The notes under the pieces: generated by a model
Database searches by the model: none
What the model was told of the DNA's origin: nothing
Seen by the model: only the letters and a program-made list of their open reading frames with translations
Source: Natronospirales bacterium
GTDB lineage: Bacteria; Pseudomonadota; Gammaproteobacteria; Natronospirales; REEB76
Assembly (NCBI GenBank): GCA_021816765.1
Contig: JAKAXB010000003.1
Location: 164,074-220,780 of the forward strand
DNA length: 56,707 nucleotides
Direction: 5' to 3'
Part shown: in pieces, positions 33,125 to 42,415 of the stretch
Numbering within the stretch: the stretch's first letter is position 1
Layout of the letters: each line of letters opens with the position of its first letter
Position numbers and translations under genes: made by a program

Positions 33125-34000
33125 TTACGCTCTGCGCGCCTGGGCCATCACCTCGGTCGCGAAGTCTTCCTGTTTTTTTTCAATCCCCTCGCCCACTTCA
33201 AAGCGGGCAAAGCGCAGAACCTGGGCAGCGCTCCGGGCGAGGAGTTGTTCCACCGTTACATCTGCATCTTTTACGAAGGGCTGGCCCAGCAGCGTTACTT
33301 CGGCAAGAAATTTCTTGAGACGGCCTTCCACCATTTTCGCAATGATGGCATCCGGCTTACCGCTTTCTGCCGACTGGGCACGGAAGATCTCACATTCCTT
33401 ATCCAGCACTTCTGCCGACACCTGTGCAGGCTTGACGCACAGCGGATTGCAAGCGGCCACCTGCATGGCGATATCCTTGGCCAGGGCCGGTGTGCCGCCC
33501 TGCATTTCCACCAGTACCCCGATGCGCGCGCCATGGGCATAGGCACCGAGCAATCCGTCACTGGTCTTGAAGCGGGCAAAGCGTCGCACGTTGATGTTCT
33601 CGCCAAGCTTGGCTACCAGTTCGCGGCGTACCCTATCCACCGTCTTGCCACCGGCAAGCGGTAAATCACCCAGCGCCTGCGCGTCCACAGGCATATTCGC
33701 TAGAACGGCGCGCACTGCACTTGCGGAAAAATCGGCAAAATCCTCGCCATTCGCCACAAAATCGGTTTCACAATTCACTTCTACCATGGCGGCAACATCC
33801 CCCGCCACTTGCAGTGCAATGCGCCCCTCCGCGGCGATGCGCCCAGCCTTATTGTCGGCCTTGGCGAGGCCTGCCTTGCGCATACTCTCTATGGCCAAGT
33901 CGAGATCGCCTCGGGATTCAGTGAGCGCCTTCTTGCACTCCATCATGCCGGCGCCGGTGCGTTTGCGCAGTTCTTTCACCAATGCAGCAGAAATAGTCAT
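33125..34000 (-). CDS. tsf: Translation elongation factor Ts
   Basis: Guanine-nucleotide exchange factor that recharges EF-Tu with GTP. 291 residues. The N-terminal UBA-like segment LVKELRKRTGAGMMECKKAL carries the EF-Ts signature. The core has VNCETDFVANGEDF, the second signature, and a C-terminal segment VEGRLKKFLAEVTLLGQPFVKD. It follows rpsB by 50 bases, the invariant bacterial order, and is presumably co-transcribed from the rpsB promoter. Confidence 0.98.
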   Translation of the reverse strand: MTISAALVKELRKRTGAGMMECKKALTESRGDLDLAIESMRKAGLAKADNKAGRIAAEGRIALQVAGDVAAMVEVNCETDFVANGEDFADFSASAVRAVLANMPVDAQALGDLPLAGGKTVDRVRRELVAKLGENINVRRFARFKTSDGLLGAYAHGARIGVLVEMQGGTPALAKDIAMQVAACNPLCVKPAQVSAEVLDKECEIFRAQSAESGKPDAIIAKMVEGRLKKFLAEVTLLGQPFVKDADVTVEQLLARSAAQVLRFARFEVGEGIEKKQEDFATEVMAQARRA

Positions 34001-34050
34001 GCTCTAACCTTAAAAAACATTGATTGAATTTGCTGACCGCCTTGCGACGG

Positions 34051-35031
34051 TCATTCCGTCTCACTACTGCCACTCGCAGCCTTCTTCCCAACCTTCTTGC
34101 GCACAATGGGTTTTTTAGCCGGGATTTTCCGGTGTGCTGCGGCTTTAGGTGCCGGAGCTTCCTCTCCATCGGCTTTGGGTATCACAACCGGCTGCGGCAT
34201 TGCATGTGTTTCCAAGGCGGGTTTTTCCGCCGGCTTGCGCCGGACAGGGGGTTTCTTGGCCGTCATCTTTTTCCGGCCACGGCCGCGCTTGGGATTACCG
34301 TGTTCATCCAACTCCACGAACTCGTCCTCATCACCCGCAAGCTGCGGCAATGCCTCTTTTCCGGCCAACACGGCATCGGCAATGCCCTGGGTGTACAGTT
34401 GCACCGCCCGGATGGCATCGTCGTTGCCGGGAATGACATAATCAATGCCATCAGGGGAATTATTGGTATCGACAATGCCGACGAGCGGGATACCGAGTTT
34501 GCGCGCCTCACTCACGGCGATCTTTTCATGGCCTACGTCAATGACGAACAACGCATCGGGTAGCGCGCCCATTTCCTTGATGCCGCCGAGGCTCTTCTCG
34601 AGTTTTTCCATCTCGCGGTGCAAGCGGATTACTTCCTTCTTGCCAAGACGTTCAAAAGTTCCGTCCTGCGACTGTAGCTCCAATTCCTTCATGCGGCGGA
34701 TGGACTGGCGCACGGTCTTGAAATTGGTGAGCGTGCCGCCCAACCAGCGCTGGCTTACGTGCGGCATGCCACAGCGCTGCGCTTCCTGGGCCACAGTCTC
34801 GCGGGCCGCGCGTTTGGTGCCTACAAACAGCAGGCTACCGCCATCGGCCACCAGGCGTTTCACGAATTCCAGTGCCTCGTGGTAGAGGGGTAGCGTCTTT
34901 TCCAGATTGATGATGTGAATTCGACTGCGTTCACCGAAGATAAAGGGAGCCATCTTCGGGTTCCAGTAGCGGGTCTGGTGACCAAAATGCACGCCAGCTT
35001 CCAGCATCTGGCGCATGGACAGAGTCGCCAT
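34051..35031 (-). CDS. rpsB: 30S ribosomal protein S2 with a long basic C-terminal extension
   Basis: Ribosomal protein of the small-subunit back, 326 residues against about 241 in E. coli. The core (about 1-228) is standard: [62 protein letters not shown] and [27 protein letters not shown]. After an acidic hinge ([13 protein letters not shown]) come about 80 residues rich in Lys, Pro and Ala with repeated AKKP-like units ([26 protein letters not shown]). Such a tail is probably disordered and RNA-binding; this is inferred from composition. The coding frame is continuous and ends in an ordinary stop, so this is not a read-through artefact. Confidence 0.97.
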   Translation of the reverse strand: MATLSMRQMLEAGVHFGHQTRYWNPKMAPFIFGERSRIHIINLEKTLPLYHEALEFVKRLVADGGSLLFVGTKRAARETVAQEAQRCGMPHVSQRWLGGTLTNFKTVRQSIRRMKELELQSQDGTFERLGKKEVIRLHREMEKLEKSLGGIKEMGALPDALFVIDVGHEKIAVSEARKLGIPLVGIVDTNNSPDGIDYVIPGNDDAIRAVQLYTQGIADAVLAGKEALPQLAGDEDEFVELDEHGNPKRGRGRKKMTAKKPPVRRKPAEKPALETHAMPQPVVIPKADGEEAPAPKAAAHRKIPAKKPIVRKKVGKKAASGSSETE

Positions 35032-35052
35032 GAGTCAATACTCCTGATGATT

Positions 35053-35071
35053 GGGAACGTAATACGCTCCC
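35053..35071 (-). promoter_or_regulatory. Hairpin in the rpsB 5' leader (possible S2-responsive element)
   Basis: Minus-strand reading GGGAGCGT-ATT-ACGTTCCC forms an 8-bp stem with one G-U pair, just before the AGGAG ribosome site of rpsB. E. coli S2 is known to repress its own rpsB-tsf mRNA through the leader. Whether this hairpin is the S2 site here is inference from position. Confidence 0.4.
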
Positions 35072-35183
35072 GGGGTTAAGCCTCCATACGCCCCATATCG
35101 CAACCCTGACTCTTGCGAGCCGGCGGGCACCCCTGCGACATGTGCCGACGTATGTGTGGGTTATTTGCCAAAAAAGGCGGCGC

Positions 35184-35212
35184 TTTATACCATATGGCGC
35201 CTGTAACAGCAA
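35184..35212 (-). promoter_or_regulatory. Probable sigma-70 promoter of rpsB-tsf with GC-rich discriminator
   Basis: TTGCTG (35207-35212) and TATAAA (35184-35189) are separated by exactly 17 bases on the minus strand. The bases right after the -10 are GCGCCGCC, a GC-rich discriminator of the kind found at promoters shut down by ppGpp/DksA. The leader to rpsB would be about 145 bases. The same 233-base gap must also serve the divergent map gene. Confidence 0.6.
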
Positions 35213-35264
35213 CGCCGGCAAGGGTTTACGTCGTCCCGGTAAGCATCAGCGCGAACGGATCCCC

Positions 35265-36032
35265 ATGCCAGTAACCATCAAGACCCCCGAAGAACAGGAC
35301 AAGATGCGTGTCGCCGGCCGCCTTGCCGGCGAAGTGCTGGACATGATCGGACCGCACGTGCAACCGGGGATAACCACCGATGAGTTGGACCGGCTCTGCT
35401 ACGATTATATCGTCAACTCCCAGCAGGCCATCCCAGCCAACGTAGGCTACAACGGCTTCCCCAAGACCATCTGTACCTCCGTCAACCATGTGGTATGTCA
35501 CGGTATCCCCAACGACAGGAAACTCAAGGATGGTGACATCGTCAACATTGATGTGACCGTTATCAAGGATGGTTGGCATGGCGACACCAGCAAGATGTAT
35601 TTCGCAGGAGAACCGTCGGTACTTGCGAAACGCCTGGTGCAGGTAACACACGATGCCATGCTAACCGGTATCGAAAGCGTAAAACCCGGTGCCCGCCTCG
35701 GGGCCATCGGCTACGTCATTCAGCAATATGCAGAGAATCACGGTTTTTCGGTGGTACGCGAATATTGCGGTCACGGGATCGGCCGCATTTATCACGAGGA
35801 TCCGCAGGTACTGCATTACGGCACACCCGGAACCGGTCTGGAACTGAAACCCGGCATGACCTTTACCATCGAGCCTATGATCAATGCCGGCAAACGTCAC
35901 GTACGCTTGCTGCCTGATGGCTGGACCGTGGTCACCAAGGATCATGCGCTTTCAGCCCAATGGGAGCACACCATACTGGTCACGCATACCGGCCATGAGA
36001 TTCTCACCGTACGCGCGGGCGGCGAAGTATGA
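35265..36032 (+). CDS. map: Type I methionine aminopeptidase
   Basis: Removes the initiator methionine from nascent proteins; dinuclear metal enzyme. 255 residues. Metal ligands are visible in order: VNIDVTVIKDGWHGDTSKMYF (two Asp), CGHGIGRIYHEDP (His), FTIEPMIN (Glu) and WEHTILVT (Glu). The ATG at 35265 starts the usual MPVTIKTPEEQDKMRVAG; the frame is open further upstream but that part is unlike the family. It is divergent from rpsB, the standard arrangement, and glnD follows 19 bases after its stop. Confidence 0.98.
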   Translation: MPVTIKTPEEQDKMRVAGRLAGEVLDMIGPHVQPGITTDELDRLCYDYIVNSQQAIPANVGYNGFPKTICTSVNHVVCHGIPNDRKLKDGDIVNIDVTVIKDGWHGDTSKMYFAGEPSVLAKRLVQVTHDAMLTGIESVKPGARLGAIGYVIQQYAENHGFSVVREYCGHGIGRIYHEDPQVLHYGTPGTGLELKPGMTFTIEPMINAGKRHVRLLPDGWTVVTKDHALSAQWEHTILVTHTGHEILTVRAGGEV

Positions 36033-36051
36033 TGCCGCCTGCTGAATTCGC

Positions 36052-38712
36052 TTGAACGCCCTTCCCGCCGACGCCTTCCTTGTTCCGGACATCCCGGAAC
36101 TGGATCACGCCCTGCGTACTGGAGCAAAGCCGCTACCGCTGTTGCGTCGGATCCTGCAGCAGGGAGATGCCGCATTAAATCGTTACTTCACTGCGGGTGT
36201 ATCTGTTGGTCAGCTGGTGCATGCACGCGCCATACTGGTGGATGCAGTATTAACACGCGCCTTCGATGTGCACCTTGCCGATGCGGCTGGCAAATTGACG
36301 TTGGTAGCGGTCGGCGGCTACGGGCGCGGCGAACTGCATCCGTATTCCGATGTGGATATCATGATCTTGCTGCACGAACAGAATCGTGAATCGCAGCGCA
36401 CGGTCATCGAAAAATTCATCGCCCTGCTCTGGGATACCGGCCTTGCGGTGAGCCACAGTGTACGAACTCTGGACGAATGTGTCAGGGAAGCGCAGGCGAA
36501 CGTGACGGTTGCCACCAATCTCATGGAGTCACGTCTGCTTGCTGGCGATATGTCTCTGTTCAGCTCCATGCGAAATCTGACCGGGCCAGCGAAAATCTGG
36601 CCCTCAGCAATGTTCTTTACCGCCAAACGGCGTGAACAGCAGCAACGTCACGAAAAGTTCCACGATACCGCATACCGACTTGAACCCAATGTAAAAGAGG
36701 GGCCGGGCGGCCTGCGGGATATACAGATGATTGGCTGGGTGGCACAACGTCACTTTGACGCAGAAACGCTGCATGACCTGGTACACCATGGGTTTCTCAC
36801 GGAAAGCGAATACGTCACCCTGATGCAAGGGCAGATTTTCTTGTGGAAACTGCGCTTTGCACTGCACATGCTCAGTGGGCGGCGTGAAGACCGGCTGTTG
36901 TTCGACGCGCAACTGAAACTGGCGCATCAGTTCGGCTACCGTGATGCACCACAATCTCTGGCGGTGGAGCAGTTCATGCAGGACTACTATCGCACCATCA
37001 AGCAGTTGGGCCTGCTGAATGAGATGCTGTTGCAACTGTTGGAGGAGGCCATCCTGGGAACGACGGCGGAAGCCACGCTGTTAACGGATGATTTCGAGGC
37101 ACGTAACGATTTTCTGCATGCGCACGACCCCAAGCTGTTCACACGCCGTCCTACCGCTCTTCTGGAATTATTTCACGTGCTCGAACAGCACCCACGGCTC
37201 AAGGGTGTAGGTGCTACCACTCTCCGGCAATTACGCCACAGTCTGCCGCTTATTGATGACCGCTTCCGGGCGGATGCAAAAAACCGCGGACTTTTCCTGC
37301 AAATTCTGCGTGAACCCCGGGGAGTCACCCACGAATTACGCCGCATGAACCGCTACGGCGTGCTGGGATGTTATCTGCCGGCTTTTGGCCAGATTGTCGG
37401 ACGTATGCAGTATGACCTGTTTCATGCTTACACCGTGGATGAGCACACCCTGTTCGTAATCAGCCACCTGCGTCGCTTTGCCTTGGCGCATTACGACCAC
37501 GAATTTCCGCTTTGCAGTCAGATCATGCAGCGGCTTCCCAAGCCGGAACTCGCCTATCTGGGTGCCCTGTTTCATGATATCGCCAAGGGCCGCGGCGGTG
37601 ATCATGCGGAGCTGGGGGCGCAGGAGGCGGAGGCCTTTTGCCTGAATCACGGTCTCAGCCGTTATGATTCCCACCTGGTGAAGTGGTTGGTTCAACATCA
37701 CCTGCTGTTGTCATTGACCGCGCAAAAGAAGGATATCGGCGACCCGCGGGTGGTGCATGACTTTGCCCTGCAGGTGGGGGATCAGTTGCATCTGGATTAC
37801 CTTTATGTACTCACCGTCGCCGACGTGCGCGGCACCAACCCGGACCTGTGGAACTCCTGGAAAGCGAGCCTGTTCAGTGAGCTCTATCGCTATGCCGGCC
37901 AAGCGCTGCGCCGGGGATTGGAAAGCCCCATCGATAAGGAGGAATTGCTGCATGAGGTCCGGGAAAGCACGCTCAAGCTGCTGCGGGACCAGGGCATGGC
38001 GGCACAGGATGCGTTAGCGGCCTGGACGCTGTTCTCGGAAGAATACTTCCTGCAACATACGCCGGATGAGATTGCCTGGCATACCCTCAACTTGGCTGGA
38101 TGCCTGGGTAAAGGCACACCTGTGGTGTTTCTGCGTCAGCAGATGCAGCGTGGCGGCACCGCGGTGTGCATTTACTCCAGTCAGGATGAATTCGTATTCG
38201 GCCGCGTGACTGCGGCTCTCGCACAACTGGAGGTAACGGTAATCGAGGCGCGCATGGTTCCCATGCATAACAGTGATCGCCTGGATACTTATATAGTTCT
38301 GGAGGATAACGGAGAATCAATTCTCGAAGCGGAGCGCCTGAGGGAAATCGAGCAGACACTGCGGCACGAGATCAAGCGGCGTAATGCCGCCCCTATTACG
38401 GTCACGCGGCGTGCCCCGCGACAGGTGCGCATGTTCACCACCCCGACGCAGGTACAATTCACAGATGATCCCGTCAATCATCGCACGGTTCTCGAAATCA
38501 GCGCCGGCGACCGGCCGGGTCTGCTTTCGCTCATAGGCCAAGCTCTCAGGGCCTGCGATATCCGTCTGCAGAATGCGAAAATAACCACCGTCGGCGAACG
38601 CGCCGAGGATGTATTCTTCATCACCGATACCCAAAACCGGCCGCTGCACGACCCGGCGGTCCGGCAGCGATTGCACGCCGCACTCATGGCATGCATCGGC
38701 GAAGCGAGTTGA
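36052..38712 (+). CDS. glnD: Bifunctional uridylyltransferase/uridylyl-removing enzyme GlnD
   Basis: Sensor of glutamine that uridylylates and de-uridylylates PII proteins, controlling nitrogen assimilation. 886 residues. The nucleotidyltransferase signature GGYGRGELHPYSDVD lies at 88-102, with the catalytic Asp pair at 100 and 102. A linker domain follows with RREQQQRHEKFHDTAYRLEPNVKEGPGGLRD. An HD phosphohydrolase domain (FHDIAKGRGGDHAELG, about residue 505) performs uridylyl removal. Two C-terminal ACT domains (about 705-780 and 810-885) should bind glutamine. The first in-frame start is a TTG at 36052 without an evident Shine-Dalgarno, so the exact start is unsure. Confidence 0.95.
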   Translation: MNALPADAFLVPDIPELDHALRTGAKPLPLLRRILQQGDAALNRYFTAGVSVGQLVHARAILVDAVLTRAFDVHLADAAGKLTLVAVGGYGRGELHPYSDVDIMILLHEQNRESQRTVIEKFIALLWDTGLAVSHSVRTLDECVREAQANVTVATNLMESRLLAGDMSLFSSMRNLTGPAKIWPSAMFFTAKRREQQQRHEKFHDTAYRLEPNVKEGPGGLRDIQMIGWVAQRHFDAETLHDLVHHGFLTESEYVTLMQGQIFLWKLRFALHMLSGRREDRLLFDAQLKLAHQFGYRDAPQSLAVEQFMQDYYRTIKQLGLLNEMLLQLLEEAILGTTAEATLLTDDFEARNDFLHAHDPKLFTRRPTALLELFHVLEQHPRLKGVGATTLRQLRHSLPLIDDRFRADAKNRGLFLQILREPRGVTHELRRMNRYGVLGCYLPAFGQIVGRMQYDLFHAYTVDEHTLFVISHLRRFALAHYDHEFPLCSQIMQRLPKPELAYLGALFHDIAKGRGGDHAELGAQEAEAFCLNHGLSRYDSHLVKWLVQHHLLLSLTAQKKDIGDPRVVHDFALQVGDQLHLDYLYVLTVADVRGTNPDLWNSWKASLFSELYRYAGQALRRGLESPIDKEELLHEVRESTLKLLRDQGMAAQDALAAWTLFSEEYFLQHTPDEIAWHTLNLAGCLGKGTPVVFLRQQMQRGGTAVCIYSSQDEFVFGRVTAALAQLEVTVIEARMVPMHNSDRLDTYIVLEDNGESILEAERLREIEQTLRHEIKRRNAAPITVTRRAPRQVRMFTTPTQVQFTDDPVNHRTVLEISAGDRPGLLSLIGQALRACDIRLQNAKITTVGERAEDVFFITDTQNRPLHDPAVRQRLHAALMACIGEAS

Positions 38713-38739
38713 AGTGTACAACCCGACCAAGCATCCGAT

Positions 38740-39936
38740 ATGAATCCCGACCTGAAGAAACTATTCCCGTACCCTTTCGAACGCCTGGCGCAGCTCAAAC
38801 AGGGTATTGCACCCCCGCCAGAACTCGCACATATCGCCCTATCCATCGGGGAACCCAAGCATGCGCCACCGGAGTTCGTGTTGCAGGCCTTGCGCGAACA
38901 CTTGCAGGGTCTCAACGCGTATCCGCTGGCCAAGGGCCTGCCGGAACTGCGCCAAGCCATCGCCCACTGGCTCACACGCCGCTTCCATCTCAAGGCGGGG
39001 CGTGTGGATCCCGAACGCCACGTGATCCCGGTCAGTGGCACCCGTGAAGGCCTGTTTGCCTTTGCCCAGGCAGTGGTGGACCGATCCACAACCCCCCTGG
39101 TACTGATGCCAAACCCGTTCTACCAGATTTACGAGGGCGCAGCCTTCCTGGCCGGCGCAGAGCCCTGCTACATGAACACGCTGGAAGAAAATGCGTTCCT
39201 GCCGGATCTGGACGCGGTGCCGGAAAGTGTGTGGAAACGCTGTCAGCTCCTATATATATGCACCCCCGGCAACCCTACCGGCGCGGTCATGGATCTCGCC
39301 TATTTGAGCCGCGTCATCGAGCTGGCCGATCGCTACGGTTTTATAGTCGCATCCGATGAGTGCTATGCGGAAATCTATCTGGATGAGGCCAACCCGCCGC
39401 CGGGATTGTTGCAAGCCTGTGAATATATCGGCCGCCATGATTTCAAGCGCTGTGTGGTGTTCCACAGCCTGTCGAAGCGCTCAAGCCTGCCAGGCCTGCG
39501 TTCAGGTTTCGTGGCGGGCGACGCCGAAGTGTTGGCGCAATTCCTTTTGTACCGCACCTACCACGGCTGCGCCGTGCCCATTCCAGTGCAGACAGCGAGC
39601 GTGCGTGCCTGGGAAGACGAGAAGCACGTGACAGACAACCGCCGCTTGTATCAGAAAAAATTCACCTCCGCCATGGAAATCCTGGGTCCGGTCATGGACG
39701 TGCACTACCCATCAGCAGCATTTTATCTCTGGCCACGCATACCGGTGGATGACGAGAGTTTCACCAGGGGGTTATTCGCCCGGCAGAACGTCACCGTGCT
39801 GCCCGGCACCTATCTATCGCGCAGCACTCCGCAGAACGACCCCGGCAAGTATCGCGTGCGCATCTCTCTGGTGGCGCCGTTCAAGGAATGCACCGAAGCG
39901 GCACAGCGCATCCGAAACCATGTGGAATCCCTATGA
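38740..39936 (+). CDS. dapC: Succinyldiaminopimelate transaminase (DapC type)
   Basis: PLP-dependent class I aminotransferase converting N-succinyl-2-amino-6-ketopimelate to N-succinyl-LL-diaminopimelate in lysine and peptidoglycan precursor synthesis. 398 residues. The PLP lysine is in [16 protein letters not shown] (about 245-260). Other fold-type I markers are [36 protein letters not shown] and the Arg near YRVRISLV. The DapC assignment, rather than ArgD or a general aminotransferase, rests on the directly following dapD and dapE, with an ATGA overlap to dapD. Confidence 0.92.
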   Translation: MNPDLKKLFPYPFERLAQLKQGIAPPPELAHIALSIGEPKHAPPEFVLQALREHLQGLNAYPLAKGLPELRQAIAHWLTRRFHLKAGRVDPERHVIPVSGTREGLFAFAQAVVDRSTTPLVLMPNPFYQIYEGAAFLAGAEPCYMNTLEENAFLPDLDAVPESVWKRCQLLYICTPGNPTGAVMDLAYLSRVIELADRYGFIVASDECYAEIYLDEANPPPGLLQACEYIGRHDFKRCVVFHSLSKRSSLPGLRSGFVAGDAEVLAQFLLYRTYHGCAVPIPVQTASVRAWEDEKHVTDNRRLYQKKFTSAMEILGPVMDVHYPSAAFYLWPRIPVDDESFTRGLFARQNVTVLPGTYLSRSTPQNDPGKYRVRISLVAPFKECTEAAQRIRNHVESL

Positions 39937-40772
39937 GCACCACGCCGATCTCCACTATCAGCCAGATAATCAATATTGCCTTTGAAAAGCGCGACGGGAT
40001 CACATCGACGAATGTCTCTGCTGAGGTGCGTCAGGCCGTGGAAGCGGCCATCGGCTTGCTAAATCGCGGGGAAGTGCGCGTGGCGGAAAAGCAGGATGGC
40101 CACTGGATTGTGCATGCGTGGCTGAAGAAAGCAGTGCTGCTGTATTTCCGCACGCAGTCCAACCAGATCACGGATGGTGGCAACACACACTATTACGACA
40201 GGATACCACTCAAGTATGCGGCCCACACCCAAACGGAATTTGCCCGTGAAGGCGCACGCATTGCGCCACCCGCCACCGTGCGTTATGGTGCTTACCTTGC
40301 GCCGGATGTGGTACTGATGCCCTCCTATGTGAATATTGGTGCCTATGTCGGCGGCGGCAGCATGGTGGACACCTGGGCCACTGTCGGCTCCTGCGCGCAG
40401 ATCGGACGGAACGTGCACATCTCTGGCGGCGTGGGTATTGGTGGCGTGCTGGAACCGGTGCAGGCGAGGCCCACCATCATCGAGGACGACTGCTTCATCG
40501 GTGCGCGCTCGGAAATCGTGGAAGGAGTGACAATTGAGGAAGGCGCAGTCATCTCCATGGGCGTGTTCATCGGCCAGAGCACGCGCATCTACGACCGCGA
40601 AAGCGGCAAGACTCTCTATGGCTTGGTGCCGGCCGGTGCGGTGGTAGTCCCCGGCAGCCTGCCCTCACCAGACGGCCGTTACAGCCTTGCTTGTGCCGTG
40701 ATCGTCAAGCGCGTGGACGCCAAGACGCGCGCCAAGGTTGGCATCAATGAACTCTTGCGCGGGATCCGTTGA
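39933..40772 (+). CDS. dapD: Tetrahydrodipicolinate N-succinyltransferase
   Basis: Transfers succinyl from succinyl-CoA to tetrahydrodipicolinate, opening the succinylase branch of lysine synthesis. 279 residues. A helical N-terminal domain (about 1-105) is followed by the left-handed beta-helix with hexapeptide repeats ([59 protein letters not shown]) and a C-terminal domain. The ATG at 39933 overlaps the dapC stop; an upstream in-frame start inside dapC is rejected. Confidence 0.97.
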   Translation: MSTTPISTISQIINIAFEKRDGITSTNVSAEVRQAVEAAIGLLNRGEVRVAEKQDGHWIVHAWLKKAVLLYFRTQSNQITDGGNTHYYDRIPLKYAAHTQTEFAREGARIAPPATVRYGAYLAPDVVLMPSYVNIGAYVGGGSMVDTWATVGSCAQIGRNVHISGGVGIGGVLEPVQARPTIIEDDCFIGARSEIVEGVTIEEGAVISMGVFIGQSTRIYDRESGKTLYGLVPAGAVVVPGSLPSPDGRYSLACAVIVKRVDAKTRAKVGINELLRGIR

Positions 40773-41902
40773 TGAGCGCGGTGCTGGAACTGGCGAAGGA
40801 ACTCATCGCCCGGCCATCGCTCACGCCAGACGATGCTGGTTGCCAACAGATTATTGCCGCGCGCCTCGCCCGGCTCGGTTTCAGAATCGAGCATTTGCGT
40901 TTCGGCCAAGTGGACAATCTCTGGGCACGTTACGGTACTGAACGACCGCTGCTGGTATTCGCCGGTCATACCGACGTGGTGCCCACCGGCCCGCGTGAGC
41001 AATGGCATTCTGACCCTTTCACGCCTACCGTGAAAGACGGTCTGCTCTACGGACGCGGTGCCGCCGATATGAAGAGCGGCCTCGCCGCCATGGTGGTGGC
41101 GGTCGAACAATTTCTTGCTGCCAAACCCAAACTGCACGGCAGCCTGGCTTTTCTCATCACCAGTGACGAGGAAGGTCCCTCGGTGGACGGCACCATAAAA
41201 GTGATCGAATGGCTGAAACGGCGCGGCGAGAAAATTGACTGGTGTGTGCTGGGTGAACCGTCCTGTCTGGAAAAATTCGGCGATATCATCCGTCACGGCC
41301 GCCGCGGCTCACTCACTGGATTACTCACGATCCACGGCATTCAGGGTCATGTGGCCTATCCCGAACGTGCCGACAATCCCATTCACCGCGTATTGCCGGC
41401 ACTTGCGGAACTCTGCGCGACGCAGTGGGATATGCGCCCCAACCCGCATTTCCCGCCCACCAGTTTCCAGATTTCCAATTTCCATTCCGGCACTGGCGCC
41501 GGCAACGTGATCCCAGGCGACGCTGCCATTCGTTTCAATTTCCGTTATTCCACCGCTGTTACAGACGCGGAACTGCGACAGCACACAGAAGATACCCTCA
41601 GGCAGCACGGCGTGCGTTATTCAATCGAATGGCGACCTATGGGCGAGCCATTCCTGACCACACCAGGAAAGCTAAGCAACATCGTGCAGGATGCGGTCGA
41701 GAAAGTAACCGGCCTGCGGCCCAAGCTCGACACCGGCGGCGGCACTTCCGACGGCCGCTACATCGCACCCACTGGCGCTGAAGTCATTGAATTTGGCCCG
41801 ACAAACGCCAGCATTCATAAGATTGATGAGTGCGTGGCGGTCAGCGAACTCGATCGGCTTGCTATTTTCTACCGCGATATCGCATCAAAACTTTTGGCTT
41901 GA
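40772..41902 (+). CDS. dapE: Succinyl-diaminopimelate desuccinylase
   Basis: Dizinc M20-family hydrolase releasing succinate to give LL-diaminopimelate. 376 residues. Zinc ligands and catalytic residues are visible: FAGHTDVVPTGP (His, then Asp), YGRGAADMKSGLAA (bridging Asp), TSDEEGPSVDGT (catalytic Glu and ligand Glu) and EFGPTNASIHKIDE (last His). The ATG shares its A with the dapD stop (TGATG), completing the coupled dapC-dapD-dapE set. Nothing on the same strand follows; the next genes converge on it. Confidence 0.97.
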   Translation: MSAVLELAKELIARPSLTPDDAGCQQIIAARLARLGFRIEHLRFGQVDNLWARYGTERPLLVFAGHTDVVPTGPREQWHSDPFTPTVKDGLLYGRGAADMKSGLAAMVVAVEQFLAAKPKLHGSLAFLITSDEEGPSVDGTIKVIEWLKRRGEKIDWCVLGEPSCLEKFGDIIRHGRRGSLTGLLTIHGIQGHVAYPERADNPIHRVLPALAELCATQWDMRPNPHFPPTSFQISNFHSGTGAGNVIPGDAAIRFNFRYSTAVTDAELRQHTEDTLRQHGVRYSIEWRPMGEPFLTTPGKLSNIVQDAVEKVTGLRPKLDTGGGTSDGRYIAPTGAEVIEFGPTNASIHKIDECVAVSELDRLAIFYRDIASKLLA

Positions 41903-41906
41903 GACT

Positions 41907-42080
41907 TCATCTAGATCGGGATGACTCTTCGAAAGCTAACAACTTAAGAATCAAAAGCTCTGTTCTGGGGTCGGTGTTCTCGCTCTTAGCCAAGTACCCA
42001 CTACAACACAACAAAAACAACCTAACGAGCGCGATGATAATAATCACTGTGTCAACAACCGTATAAGCCAAGAGCAGCAT
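41907..42080 (-). CDS. Small predicted membrane protein, 57 aa, unknown
   Basis: A short ORF beginning 3 bases after the stop of the 97-residue gene upstream, with AGGA six bases before its ATG. It encodes one long hydrophobic helix (LLLAYTVVDTVIIIIALVRL, about 2-21, continuing through LFLLCC) and a charged C-terminal half. The stop lies 4 bases from the convergent dapE stop. I do not recognise the family. The stretch is clearly richer in A+T than the flanking dap genes. Support is the ribosome site, the coupling to the preceding ORF and the membrane-like composition; it could still be a chance ORF. Confidence 0.4.
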   Translation of the reverse strand: MLLLAYTVVDTVIIIIALVRLFLLCCSGYLAKSENTDPRTELLILKLLAFEESSRSR

Positions 42081-42083
42081 GGC

Positions 42084-42377
42084 TTATCCTGCGTGCGAAG
42101 AGCGCAGCCTCAAAGCATTCATCGACAGATTATTAGCTCTTGGATCATGGAGCGCCGTCAAAACGCGAATAAACCGTTGTACCTCACGGTCTTCGCGTTC
42201 CTCACCCTCTGTAAGCAGCGACATATGCATCAGGTTTACGCTCGCAAAAATAATCGCTAATCCGCTTACAACCATAACTTCGAAGGGAGTCTTGGCAACA
42301 CGATATGCAACTAAGACCACGATAATGCCAAATATTGCTGTCGCAATTCGCAGCAGATAACGAAATACTTCAGTCAT
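42084..42377 (-). CDS. Predicted two-helix membrane protein, 97 aa, unknown
   Basis: Encodes two hydrophobic helices (LLRIATAIFGIIVVLVAYRV, about 8-27, and VMVVSGLAIIFASVNLMHM, about 34-52). An acidic stretch (TEGEEREDREV) and a basic C-terminal tail follow, probably cytoplasmic. AAGGA lies about 10 bases before the ATG at 42377. No family is recognised. Its base and codon use is A+T-richer than its neighbours, and together with the 57-residue ORF behind it this suggests a small insertion between dapE and dsbB. It may share a transcript with dsbB, whose stop is 38 bases upstream. Confidence 0.6.
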   Translation of the reverse strand: MTEVFRYLLRIATAIFGIIVVLVAYRVAKTPFEVMVVSGLAIIFASVNLMHMSLLTEGEEREDREVQRFIRVLTALHDPRANNLSMNALRLRSSHAG

Positions 42378-42415
42378 TACGTCTTCATCCTTACGATAAA
42401 AGCACTAAGAAATAT

